This document shows positions 44,234-52,324 of a stretch of DNA of 64,000 bases, piece after piece (the first letter of the stretch is position 1; each line of letters opens with the position of its first letter). The notes beneath the pieces were generated by a model. The model had not been told where the DNA came from and ran no database searches. It saw nothing but the letters and a program-made list of their open reading frames with translations. Location of the stretch: the NCBI GenBank assembly GCA_016792935.1, contig JAEUJS010000570.1:1-64000 (forward strand), read 5' to 3'. This DNA comes from Archangium sp. (GTDB lineage: Bacteria > Myxococcota > Myxococcia > Myxococcales > Myxococcaceae). Position numbers and translations under genes: made by a program.

Positions 44234-44750
44234 TCTTCGCTCCGGGTGAACGTCGCTGCACTTCGAACATCGGAGCGCCGTCGTACGTGCGCGCCCACGA
44301 GGAACCAGTCGACGCCGCGTTCGCCGGGTACGCCTGCTGCGCGACGGTGCCGTTCTGCGCGTCGAGCAAGGTGAGCGTGTCGCCGTTGCCCTGCGAGATG
44401 CCGAACTCTCCGCGCACGCACGGCGTCACCGTCGTCGGGCAATCGCTCTCGAGGAGCACGGTGAAGTACCCGCGCGCCGCGATGGTGGTGCCGTTGCCGA
44501 AGCGCAGCGCGGTCGCGTAGCGGATGCCCGCGTCGTCCATGTCGGTGAGCCCAAAGCCCGAGAGGTCCATCTCCGAGTCGGTCGCGTTGAAGAGCTCGAC
44601 GAAGTCAGCGCCCGTACCCGCGAGCTCGTTGATGACCAGCCCCGCGTCGGAGCACGTGCCGCTGGTGCAGGTCGTGGGCATCGGCATTCCGCAGTTCATG
44701 AGGGAAATGAGGCTCAGGCTGGCGACAGCGACGACGAGCAGGATTCGCAA
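44223..44750 (-). CDS. Lipoprotein with lamin-tail domain (LTD)
   Basis: The protein has 175 residues. The start is TTG 44750, supported by AAGGAG 6 bases ahead. After the lipobox LMNC, residues 37-175 form a lamin-tail domain: LVINELAGTGADFVELFN, the strand LSGFGLTD, and the closing RRSPGAKN. In bacteria LTD modules are common in secreted nucleases and CotH-kinase proteins, where they probably mediate surface attachment. It is the first gene of the nine-gene minus-strand operon. Confidence 0.88.
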   Translation of the reverse strand: MRILLVVAVASLSLISLMNCGMPMPTTCTSGTCSDAGLVINELAGTGADFVELFNATDSEMDLSGFGLTDMDDAGIRYATALRFGNGTTIAARGYFTVLLESDCPTTVTPCVRGEFGISQGNGDTLTLLDAQNGTVAQQAYPANAASTGSSWARTYDGAPMFEVQRRSPGAKNAP

Positions 44751-44860
44751 GGCAGACTCCTTGTGTCAGGCAGGTGACGAAAGCGATCACACGAGCGTAA
44801 GCCCGCGTAGCGGCAAGTGCATTTCTTACAGATGGCGGTAATGAGGACGCCACGGCTGCG

Positions 44861-46165
44861 GTGAGTGGTTCGCGGTGGTACGGCCACCGTGTGCGACTTG
44901 TCATGGCCATCGCGCTGGTGGTGACGGTGGTGCTGGTGCGCGTAGCACCCGTGGGTTTGCATGGGACGGACGCGGCCTGCTACGCGCACATTGCACAGGC
45001 GCTCGCTGCCAAGCCGGTGACGGATTGGGCTGACGTGCGGTGGCTGGCGGACGAGCCGTTCTATGAGCACCCACCGCTCGGGCTGTGGCTCGAGGGTGGT
45101 TGGTTCGCGGTGTTCGGCGCCAGCGCGGCGAGCGCGGTGGCATGGGCTCGTGTGTTGGCCCTGTTGCTCGCCCTGTTCGTCGGGGTGCTGGGCTTTCGCC
45201 TCGGCGGTCGCGAGGGAGCTGCGTTGGCGTTGGTCGGCCTCTCGAGCCTCGCGACGTTTCAGCGTGAGGCGGAGAACCCGATGCTCGAGCTCCCGCTCGC
45301 GGTGGCGTGCGCGGCGGCCTTCGTGGCTTGTGAAGCGCTGCCTCGATTGGGGAGGGGCGCCGTGCTCGCCTTCGCAGCGTGTGCGACCGTGGCGTTTTGG
45401 ATCAAAGGCGTCGTCGCGTTTGCGCTGGTCGGAGGACTGGTGTGGGCCTGGTGGCGCGGAACCCCCCGCGGCCGGATTCTCGTGGCGGCCTCGGTGAGCG
45501 CTGCCCTGGCGTCTTTCACCGTCCTCGCGTTCGAGTTCGCGCGCTGGCGCGGGGGGCTGCCCCCATTCTTCCCTGACTACTTCGCCAAACACGTGCTGGT
45601 CGCGTTCGCGGAGGGCCGGCACACGGTGGAGCCCAGTCCCCTCTTCCATGTGGCCACCCTGCTCGACTGGCACCTTCCGGCGCTGCTCGCGTTGCCGGTG
45701 GTTGGGTTGAGGTGGCGCGCGACGCCAGGCATGCGACCCTTCGCGGTCCTCGGCGTGGCGTGGCTGGTGTGCGTGGTCGTCCCCTTTTCGCTCGCGCAGC
45801 AGAAGAGCGCCTGGCACTTGAACGTGCTGATGCCCGGTGACGCCCTGCTGGTCGGGGCAGCGTTGATGTGTCTGCCTGCGCCCGTGCTGCGGTTCACCAG
45901 TCCTGTGCTGGCGGCGTGGATGGTCGCCTGGGTGGTCGTCGAGTACCGAACAGCGGCCCAGCCGTCGGCGCGACAGGTCGCGGTGCGGGCGATGGCCACG
46001 GTGCCCGCGCCTCCCGCAGGCAGCGCGGTGCAGAACTGCTCGGTGCTCACTGACTGGCCGGCCCGACACCTGTTTGCATTCCATTGGGGTGCGCGCGTCG
46101 TGCCGTGCGAGGGAGACGGTGCGTGGCGCTTCGACGGGAAAGAGCTTCGCCGCGCCTCGCCCTGA
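44861..46165 (+). CDS. GT-C-type glycosyltransferase (ArnT/PMT-like) membrane protein
   Basis: The protein has 434 residues and about ten membrane helices. After the first helix comes the short extracytoplasmic loop HGTDAACYA with the catalytic-type Asp, and then YEHPPLGLWLEGGWF, the EHPPL motif of ArnT and related undecaprenyl- or dolichyl-phosphate sugar transferases. Such enzymes move a sugar from a lipid carrier to a target on the periplasmic side. The start is GTG 44861; an ATG at 44906 is possible but would cut the first residues. The target is unknown. The gene lies opposite the lamin-tail operon. Confidence 0.85.
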   Translation: MSGSRWYGHRVRLVMAIALVVTVVLVRVAPVGLHGTDAACYAHIAQALAAKPVTDWADVRWLADEPFYEHPPLGLWLEGGWFAVFGASAASAVAWARVLALLLALFVGVLGFRLGGREGAALALVGLSSLATFQREAENPMLELPLAVACAAAFVACEALPRLGRGAVLAFAACATVAFWIKGVVAFALVGGLVWAWWRGTPRGRILVAASVSAALASFTVLAFEFARWRGGLPPFFPDYFAKHVLVAFAEGRHTVEPSPLFHVATLLDWHLPALLALPVVGLRWRATPGMRPFAVLGVAWLVCVVVPFSLAQQKSAWHLNVLMPGDALLVGAALMCLPAPVLRFTSPVLAAWMVAWVVVEYRTAAQPSARQVAVRAMATVPAPPAGSAVQNCSVLTDWPARHLFAFHWGARVVPCEGDGAWRFDGKELRRASP

Positions 46166-46183
46166 GTTCCATCGCACGTGAAG

Positions 46184-46633
46184 TCAGGGCACGGCGCAGG
46201 TGCCTTCGAAGCCATCCGGCCCGCGACCGCACCCTGCGTGACAGCCAGTGCAGCGCGTGGAGTTGGTCTCTTTCACATCGATGCGGCGATCAGGAGCGCT
46301 CACGGTTTCCCAGAGCCAGCCATTGACCCCAGCAGCTTCGCTGCGACGAGTCATGACGGTCCACTTCAACACCGGGCCGGAGCAGCTCACGTCTCCGAAG
46401 TCGCGCTCTTCTTTCAAGACGACGGCGCCTTCTGGAAATCCTGCGTCGCGATCTCGATACGGACTCAGCGCGCTCGGAGAGGCGAGCACGCGGATCAAGT
46501 GTGAGTCGTGTTCAGAGCTCGGCCGGCAGTTGCGAACTTCGACGTAGCTCTTCGCGTAGTCGGCGGGGAACGACGGCTCCGGCTCGCACGCTGCCGAAGC
46601 CATCGCTGCGATGATCAACAGCAGACGTCTCAC
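46184..46633 (-). CDS. Cytochrome P460-like lipoprotein
   Basis: The protein has 149 residues and starts at GTG 46633, overlapping the NHL gene's stop (GTGA). The lipobox is MASAAC. The remainder has the P460/c'-beta pattern: a YRDRDAGFPEGAVVLKEE strand pair, LKWTVMTR, WLWETV and a covalent heme site CTGCH (near residue 131). A c-type heme protein in the periplasm or outer membrane is predicted. It is the last gene of a four-gene operon of lipoproteins. Confidence 0.8.
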   Translation of the reverse strand: MRRLLLIIAAMASAACEPEPSFPADYAKSYVEVRNCRPSSEHDSHLIRVLASPSALSPYRDRDAGFPEGAVVLKEERDFGDVSCSGPVLKWTVMTRRSEAAGVNGWLWETVSAPDRRIDVKETNSTRCTGCHAGCGRGPDGFEGTCAVP

Positions 46634-47889
46634 TTCAGCTTCACGACGCGAATGCGGTTGTTGCCGGTGTCGGAGATCTTCAGCAGCCCGTTCACGAACT
46701 CGAGACCGTAGGGCCGCTTGAGCAACGCGTCCTTCGCGGGGCCGTCATCGCCGGTGGTGCCCGAGGTGCCGCACGTGCCGACCACGGTGTGAATCACGCC
46801 CGCGGCGTCGATGGAGCGCACGCAGTGGTTGTACGTGTCGGTGAAGTAGAGCGTGCCGTCGTCTCCGAAGGCGAGGTCGACCGGGTTGTTCAACTTCGCG
46901 CTGGTCGCCGGGCCTTCGTCTCCCTCGAAGCCGCGCTGCGCAGCGCCACCCACCGGAGCCGTTCCCGCGAAGCGATGCACCACGCCCTGCGTGTCGATCT
47001 TTCTGATCAGCGCGTTCGAGGTGTCGGCGAAGTACAGATTGCCCGCCGCGTCGAACGCGATGCGACCGCCCGGGTCCGCCGACTGACCGAACGGCTGCGC
47101 GATGCGCATGTCGGCCGCGGGCCCTTCGTCGCCGCCGTAGCCCGGCGTGCACGGCTTGCCACACTGTTCCATCGGCACGCCGCACGTGGTCTTGCCCGAG
47201 CCCATCGGACACGCGACCGGAGCGACGCCCATCGCGCACGCGCCTGGACCCGCAGGCATCGGCGCGTCGATGACGCAGCGACCCGCATAGAGATGAATGT
47301 TGCCGCTGGGGTCGATGCGACGCAGCACCATGTTCGCCTGGTCCATCACGATGAGGTCACCGCTCGGAGCGAACGCCAGCGAGGTCGGCAGGTCGAGCAC
47401 CGAGGTGAGCGCGGGCCCGTTGTCTCCGAAGTATGCGCGGCGGCCGTCACCACAGGTGTCGACGATGGCGTTGGTGGTGAGATCGATCTTCCGAATCTTC
47501 GAGTTGTGCCACGCCGCGATGAGCATGTTGCCCTGCGCGTCGAACGCCATGCCCGTGGGGTGATTGAAGTCGGAGTTCGCTGGATCATCGAGCGTGCCGC
47601 CCAGCTCTCCGCGACCGGCGACGGCGAGCATCTTGCCGTCGGTGGTGATTTTGCGGATGCGGTGGTTGTTCCAGTCGAGCACGTAGGTCGTGCCATCGCT
47701 CGAGGTGAGCGTGTCTTGCGGCAGCGACAGCTCGGCGTCGATCGCGGGGCCGTCATCGCCGGAATAGCCGTTGGTGCCAGCGCCTCCGATGGTGCAGATG
47801 TTGCCGACCTTCGATTGATCACACGGCTTCGCGGCGGGACACGCCGTGAGGACGAGCGAGCAGAGAGCAAGCGAGCGCAGGCTGATCAT
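46630..47889 (-). CDS. NHL-repeat lipoprotein
   Basis: The protein has 419 residues, with lipobox LVLTAC. It contains about six NHL repeats with GDDGPA/GDNGPA loops and NHRIRKI, NSKIRKI, NALIRKI strands, giving a six-bladed propeller. A Cys-rich insertion of about 50 residues (CAMGVAPVACPMG ... CGKPC) sits between blades 3 and 4. NHL propellers bind proteins or carbohydrates. ATG 47889 overlaps the previous stop (ATGA) in the TGATCAT palindrome at 47883. Confidence 0.9.
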   Translation of the reverse strand: MISLRSLALCSLVLTACPAAKPCDQSKVGNICTIGGAGTNGYSGDDGPAIDAELSLPQDTLTSSDGTTYVLDWNNHRIRKITTDGKMLAVAGRGELGGTLDDPANSDFNHPTGMAFDAQGNMLIAAWHNSKIRKIDLTTNAIVDTCGDGRRAYFGDNGPALTSVLDLPTSLAFAPSGDLIVMDQANMVLRRIDPSGNIHLYAGRCVIDAPMPAGPGACAMGVAPVACPMGSGKTTCGVPMEQCGKPCTPGYGGDEGPAADMRIAQPFGQSADPGGRIAFDAAGNLYFADTSNALIRKIDTQGVVHRFAGTAPVGGAAQRGFEGDEGPATSAKLNNPVDLAFGDDGTLYFTDTYNHCVRSIDAAGVIHTVVGTCGTSGTTGDDGPAKDALLKRPYGLEFVNGLLKISDTGNNRIRVVKLK

Positions 47890-49046
47890 TTCGCCACCCG
47901 GAGGATGCGGCTGTTGATGGTGTCCGACACGTAGAGGTTCCCGTCCTTGTCGAACTCGATGGCGAAGGGCCGCTTCAGCTTCACCTTCGTCGCCGCGAGC
48001 CCCTCTTCCTTGTCGAGCCCGAACTCGCCGTTGCCGACGACGGTGGTGATGATGCCAGTGTCGAGATCGATCGCGCGAATGCGCTGGTTGTCGGTGTCAG
48101 CGACATAGAGCCGACCGTCGGGACCGAACTCGAGATCGCGCGGGTTGTTGAGCTGTGCCTGAAGCGCGGGGCCGTTGTCTCCCGCGAAGCCGCCCGTGCC
48201 GTCGCCCGCGATGGTGGTGATGACGTTGGTGGTGAGGTCGATGGATCGAATGCGGTGGCTGAGCGTCTCGCTCACGTAGAGCGTGCCGTCCTTGAGGGCC
48301 AGGCCGCCCGACGGCTCGGGGTTGGAGCCCGCCTCGAAGTCGAACGAGCACATCAGCGCGGGGCCGTTGTCTCCGGCGTACATCTTCATGCCGTTGCCGG
48401 CGACGGTGCTGATCACGCCAGTCGTTCCGTCGATTTTCCGAATGCGGAAGTTCTGCTGGTCGAGAATGTACTGGTTGTTCTGCGCGTCCACTTCGAGCGC
48501 TTTGGGCTGACGAAACACCGCGGCACCCGGCGTCACCATCGCGCCGTCTCCGGCGAAACCAGCGCCACCACCGGCGACGATGCCGACGCGATCCGTGCCG
48601 GGGAGAATCTTGCGCAGCTTGTGGTTGTGCCACGCCATGATCAGCATCGTCCCGTCGGAGAGCTGCGCGAGATCAGTCGGGTGGTTGAGCTTCACCTCGG
48701 TGCCCAGCGCTCCGTTGGGAGCGCTCTCTTCCATGGTGCCGGTGCCGTCGCCCGGGAAGATGGGGTCGACCCAACCGACCACCGTCTTCACCTTGCCGTC
48801 CTTCTCGACCTTGCGAACGAGGTGGTTGTTCCAGTCGATGAACCACGGCGTGCCGTCGGCCGCGAACTTCATGTCCATCGTCCAGTAGAGCTTCGTCTCG
48901 AGGCGATCGAGCCCGTCGCCGTTGAACCCATAGACACCAGGCACGCCGAGCCAGGTACAGGCGCGCTGCGACTCGTCACACGGCGGGGCACACGCCACGA
49001 CAGTCATGGTGGCGACCATCAGAAAGATGAGTCGAAAACGCGTCAT
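47886..49046 (-). CDS. NHL-repeat lipoprotein (paralogue)
   Basis: The protein has 386 residues, with a signal ending in VVACAPPC. It has about six NHL repeats, the clearest being GFNGDG, DWNNHLVRKV, HNHKLRKI, QNFRIRKI, SHRIRSI, NQRIRAI and NSRILRV with AGDNGPA/GFAGDG loops. It resembles the next gene but lacks the Cys-rich insertion, so the two look like tandem duplicates. ATG 49046 overlaps the previous stop (ATGA). Confidence 0.9.
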   Translation of the reverse strand: MTRFRLIFLMVATMTVVACAPPCDESQRACTWLGVPGVYGFNGDGLDRLETKLYWTMDMKFAADGTPWFIDWNNHLVRKVEKDGKVKTVVGWVDPIFPGDGTGTMEESAPNGALGTEVKLNHPTDLAQLSDGTMLIMAWHNHKLRKILPGTDRVGIVAGGGAGFAGDGAMVTPGAAVFRQPKALEVDAQNNQYILDQQNFRIRKIDGTTGVISTVAGNGMKMYAGDNGPALMCSFDFEAGSNPEPSGGLALKDGTLYVSETLSHRIRSIDLTTNVITTIAGDGTGGFAGDNGPALQAQLNNPRDLEFGPDGRLYVADTDNQRIRAIDLDTGIITTVVGNGEFGLDKEEGLAATKVKLKRPFAIEFDKDGNLYVSDTINSRILRVAK

Positions 49047-50047
49047 TGGAGCTCCGGAAGGTGCTCACCGCGGTGAAGAAGCACGCCATTTTTCAGGGGA
49101 AACGTCAGCACATCGCCGCCCACAGCCCAGACGCCCCCGGTGGGGTCGACCCACACCGCGTGCAACGACTGGTCCACGTTGAAGCCGGTCTTCTCTTCGC
49201 GCCAACCGCCGTCGGCGTTCGCAAAGACGGAACCATATTGTCCCACCGCGAAGCCTGAGGTGTCGCTCGTCAACGCGACTCCGACGAGCGAGGGAGCGTC
49301 GGGCGGGCTCGCGTTCTTCCACTCGCCGTTGATCAACTCGACGAGCTTGCCGCTGCCGAAGCCCCCCACCGCGACGACGCGATTGCCGAGCGCGTGCACC
49401 GTGAAGAGCGTCTCTCCGGTGTTCGCGGAGAGCTGCGTGAACGTCGTGCCGTCCCACCTGAGCGTCTTGCCCATCGAGCCGACGAACCACACGTCGTTCG
49501 CGCTGGTGCCCCACACTTTCCAGAGCGCGTCGGTGTCGACGAGTCCCGCGGGAAAATTCGGAGCGTTCGCCCACGTTCCGTTCTGCAGATGCCACGCGAA
49601 GGCGCCGCGTGCTCCGCCGCTCTCGGCGCCGGTGGCCCACACGTCGTCAGCGCTCACGCCCCAGATTCCGGTGACGACCGCGGTGCCGGGCGTCGTCATG
49701 CGCGTGAACGTGCCGTTCTCGTAGCGGAGAATGAGTCCGCCTTCGCCTCCGAGGAAGAGCGGGCCATTTGCGAAGCCGAAGACCCACCACAGGTCACCCG
49801 TCGCTCCGGTCTCGAGGCGCGTCCACGCGGCGCCGTCGTAGTGCACGACCATCGGGCCTTTGCCGTCTCCAGTGTCGGAGCCGACGGCCCACACATCACT
49901 CGCAGTAGTGCCCCACACGGAGAGCAGCGCGTTCGGCAGCTTCTTCGCGACCTGCTGCCACTTCGGTGCAGGCGGAGGTGGAGGACAGGCGACCAGGAAC
50001 ACGACACTCGCGATGATCAGGAGGAGTCTCAGAGCGGCGGCATCCAC
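49043..50047 (-). CDS. Beta-propeller lipoprotein with WGTSxxDVWxVG repeats
   Basis: The protein has 334 residues. It starts at GTG 50047, with lipobox FLVAC. Repeats with VWGTTASDVWAVG, IWGVSADDVWATG and VWGTSANDVWFVG are a hallmark of BNR/kelch-like propellers that myxobacteria encode in large numbers. The stop overlaps the following NHL gene. As first gene of the four-gene operon it probably sets expression of two NHL propellers and a heme protein. The promoter must lie in 50048-50116, shared with the divergent fusion gene. Confidence 0.88.
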   Translation of the reverse strand: MDAAALRLLLIIASVVFLVACPPPPPAPKWQQVAKKLPNALLSVWGTTASDVWAVGSDTGDGKGPMVVHYDGAAWTRLETGATGDLWWVFGFANGPLFLGGEGGLILRYENGTFTRMTTPGTAVVTGIWGVSADDVWATGAESGGARGAFAWHLQNGTWANAPNFPAGLVDTDALWKVWGTSANDVWFVGSMGKTLRWDGTTFTQLSANTGETLFTVHALGNRVVAVGGFGSGKLVELINGEWKNASPPDAPSLVGVALTSDTSGFAVGQYGSVFANADGGWREEKTGFNVDQSLHAVWVDPTGGVWAVGGDVLTFPLKNGVLLHRGEHLPELQ

Positions 50048-50076
50048 TCACGGCGACAGGTGCTTCGCAAGCGCGC

Positions 50077-50093
50077 TTCCCTCTCCCTCGGGG
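50077..50093 (+). repeat. Partial copy of the CCCTCTCCC hairpin family
   Basis: The left arm and loop of the repeat seen at 838-876 are present in the divergent promoter region between 50048 and 50116, but the right arm is lost. Confidence 0.5.
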
Positions 50094-50116
50094 TGCATTG
50101 GCCATACAGTGCGCAT

Positions 50117-51604
50117 GTGATTCGCCTCTATTTCGCTGGCGCCGTTCGCGGTGCCGATCAGATCAGCCGACACGTCGGCTGGGGCGAGGGAGTCGCCGGG
50201 CTCGCTCACCGCATTCGCGCACTCGAGAAGTTCGGAGTCGTCACCACGCGACACATGGCGCACGCGGCGTCGGTGGATCTGCCCGCGGGTGATCAAGCGA
50301 TCTACGCACATGATCAGCAGCTGATCAGTCAGAGCGATGTCTTCGTCGGAGACTTCTCGAGTCCTTCGACGGGCGCGGGCTTCATGGCTGCGACGGATCC
50401 ACTGGCCGTGAAGGTCGACGGCTTCATGAAGGCCGGGCAGCTCGTGCCCGCCGAGACGATGCGCGATCTCGTGTTGGATCGACTGCGGCAGCGCGACTGC
50501 GCGCGGTTTGGGTTTCTGCTCGATGGCTATCCTCCGTCGCGGGCTGATCTCGAGAATCTGCGCGGCGTCGTGCCTGATGTGGTGCTGCTGCTCGAGTGTG
50601 ATGACGAGACGGCGGCGAAGCGACAGGTGTCGCGTGCCGCGCGCTCGACGGACACTCCGGAAAAGGCGCGCACGCGGCTCGAGATCTATCGACGCGAGCA
50701 ACCGACGCCAGAGTGGTTTCCCCGCAGCGTCTTCGTGCGGCTCGATGCGTCGCGCACCGCCGCCGAGGTCGAGAAGCAGGCGCTCGACACGCTCGAAGGA
50801 CTCTTCGGAGAGCCGCGCCGCACGCGTTCGTATTTTCCGATTCCTGCGTTTCGTCCCAGCGACGAGAAGTCGACGCGCGTGCATTTTCACATCGACGCTC
50901 CGAGCACCGAGGCCGTGCGGCGGATCGCTCGTGATGTCTTCGTGAAGGTCCCGCGCGCGCAGGGACAGATGAAGATGTATCCGATCGACTCGCTCTTCCT
51001 CGGGCCGCAGCAGAAGAAGCTGGCGATCTACGAGCAGCTGCCAAACTTCCGTTCCATCACGCGCGCGGACGACGAAGCGTTCATCACCGGTCGCCTCGGA
51101 GACGGAGACGCCGAGCTGATGCGCGCCGTGTGGGAAGCGACGCGCGTGCAAGGCGGCATGACGGAGATCGAGGAATACACCGGCGAGTGGACGCTGCTGA
51201 CCGACGGCACCATCCGCCAGGATCTCCCGCTCCCTGCGCAGCGGGGTGAGGGGCTGGAATTTCTGAACGAGCTGAATGAAGGCCGCTGCCGCGAAATCCC
51301 CAGGCTCGAGCTGCACCTGGGCTTCGATCTCCCGCGCACGGAGAACGGTGCGCTGCCGATTCCGCTCGAGACCGTGATGCAGAAGTGCACAGACGCCGGC
51401 CTCGAGAACGGCGGCTGGTTCGTGTTCAAGAAAGACAACATCGCCGCGTATCGCTCGAACGAGTTCTCGAACGCATCAGTCGCCGAGGGAGAAGCGCGCG
51501 TGGCTGATCAGGCTCGGAAGGTGTCAGCCCTGTTGAGCGCGCTCGGGCATCCGACCGAGATCTCGTTCAGCCTCGAGCTCGTGCACGGCATCTGGACGTT
51601 CTGA
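50117..51604 (+). CDS. Fusion of deoxyribosyltransferase-like and P-loop-less adenylate-kinase-like domains
   Basis: The protein has 495 residues. Residues 1-88 match the N-terminal half of nucleoside 2-deoxyribosyltransferase/DNPH1 folds (LYFAGAVRG, YAHDQQLISQSDVFVGDFSSPSTGAGF), but the catalytic Glu of VxExSxPS is Asp and the C-terminal helix is missing. Residues about 95-225 match adenylate kinase from its AMP-binding region on (FMKAGQLVPAET, GFLLDGYPPS, DVVLLLECDDE), without the N-terminal P-loop and with Pro for Arg in DGFPR. Residues 230-495 are of unknown fold and include a hairpin-repeat relic. GTG 50117 begins the LYFAG strand. The stop shares TGATCA with the convergent gene. Confidence 0.8.
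   Translation: MIRLYFAGAVRGADQISRHVGWGEGVAGLAHRIRALEKFGVVTTRHMAHAASVDLPAGDQAIYAHDQQLISQSDVFVGDFSSPSTGAGFMAATDPLAVKVDGFMKAGQLVPAETMRDLVLDRLRQRDCARFGFLLDGYPPSRADLENLRGVVPDVVLLLECDDETAAKRQVSRAARSTDTPEKARTRLEIYRREQPTPEWFPRSVFVRLDASRTAAEVEKQALDTLEGLFGEPRRTRSYFPIPAFRPSDEKSTRVHFHIDAPSTEAVRRIARDVFVKVPRAQGQMKMYPIDSLFLGPQQKKLAIYEQLPNFRSITRADDEAFITGRLGDGDAELMRAVWEATRVQGGMTEIEEYTGEWTLLTDGTIRQDLPLPAQRGEGLEFLNELNEGRCREIPRLELHLGFDLPRTENGALPIPLETVMQKCTDAGLENGGWFVFKKDNIAAYRSNEFSNASVAEGEARVADQARKVSALLSALGHPTEISFSLELVHGIWTF
51226..51256 (+). repeat. Degenerate hairpin repeat inside the fusion gene
   Basis: A diverged, in-frame relative of the CCCTCTCCC hairpin family encodes PLPAQRGEG at about residues 373-381 of the fusion protein. 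The right arm keeps a GGGTGAGGGG run. Confidence 0.45.
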
Positions 51605-52315
51605 TCAGAAGGTCACGAGTACGCCCGCGCCGATTCCGTAGGGGAAAAGCTGCACGCTGACCTTCGGCTCGGCTTCGGCTCCGCGCTGGTACTGCTCCCA
51701 GCCCCTCTTCAACCCTGTCGGTCGGGTCAAAGCAGTCGCGCCACCGATGACCGTGCCCACGCCGAAGTTGATGGCGGCGGTGCGCCAGCGTTGAAACCCC
51801 AGACCCAACACCAGACCGACTCCGACGTTGAAGAGGACGTTCGCGGTGTGCGCGATCCAACCCGTGCTGAAGGCCTGCGCGCCCGCGCCCTCGCGGAGCA
51901 TGCGTTCTCCATCTTCCAGCAACGCGCACGTCTGCTCCGGAGTAACCACGCGCGCTCGCTCGACGAAGGCGGTCCCACTCTCGGTGACCTCGAGCCCTCC
52001 GACGACGATCGTCGCGAAGCCGACCGACGACGCCGCCGCGCCAATCACCCAGTCCGGACGATCCGCTTCTGTCGACAGCCCGAGTATCGCGAGCTGACCC
52101 ATCGTGATGAGCCCGTACCCCGCGCCCCACAGCAGCTTCCACGTGCGGGTGGCCGGCGCTTCTTCGCCGAGCACCTTCGAGAGGAACGCCAATCGCGCCT
52201 CCGTGCTTTGCGTCGAGATCGAGCCCGGAGCCGCGCCAGCTGGAGACGGACACTCAACCGAGAAGGCTGACGTCGAGAGACACACCACGAGCAACGCTGC
52301 GAGGTGCTTGTTCAT
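51605..52315 (-). CDS. Exported membrane protein of unknown function
   Basis: The protein has 236 residues, with a signal peptide (MNKHLAALLVVCLSTSAFS). Three or four hydrophobic, Gly-rich segments follow (LLWGAGYGLITMGQL, ASSVGFATIVVGGL, NVGVGLVLGLGF, FGVGTVIGGA). No family was recognised. It ends on the TCA side of the TGATCA palindrome that is also the stop of the convergent gene. It follows the DNA methyltransferase gene by 9 bases. Confidence 0.75.
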   Translation of the reverse strand: MNKHLAALLVVCLSTSAFSVECPSPAGAAPGSISTQSTEARLAFLSKVLGEEAPATRTWKLLWGAGYGLITMGQLAILGLSTEADRPDWVIGAAASSVGFATIVVGGLEVTESGTAFVERARVVTPEQTCALLEDGERMLREGAGAQAFSTGWIAHTANVLFNVGVGLVLGLGFQRWRTAAINFGVGTVIGGATALTRPTGLKRGWEQYQRGAEAEPKVSVQLFPYGIGAGVLVTF

Positions 52316-52324
52316 GCCTCGCTC

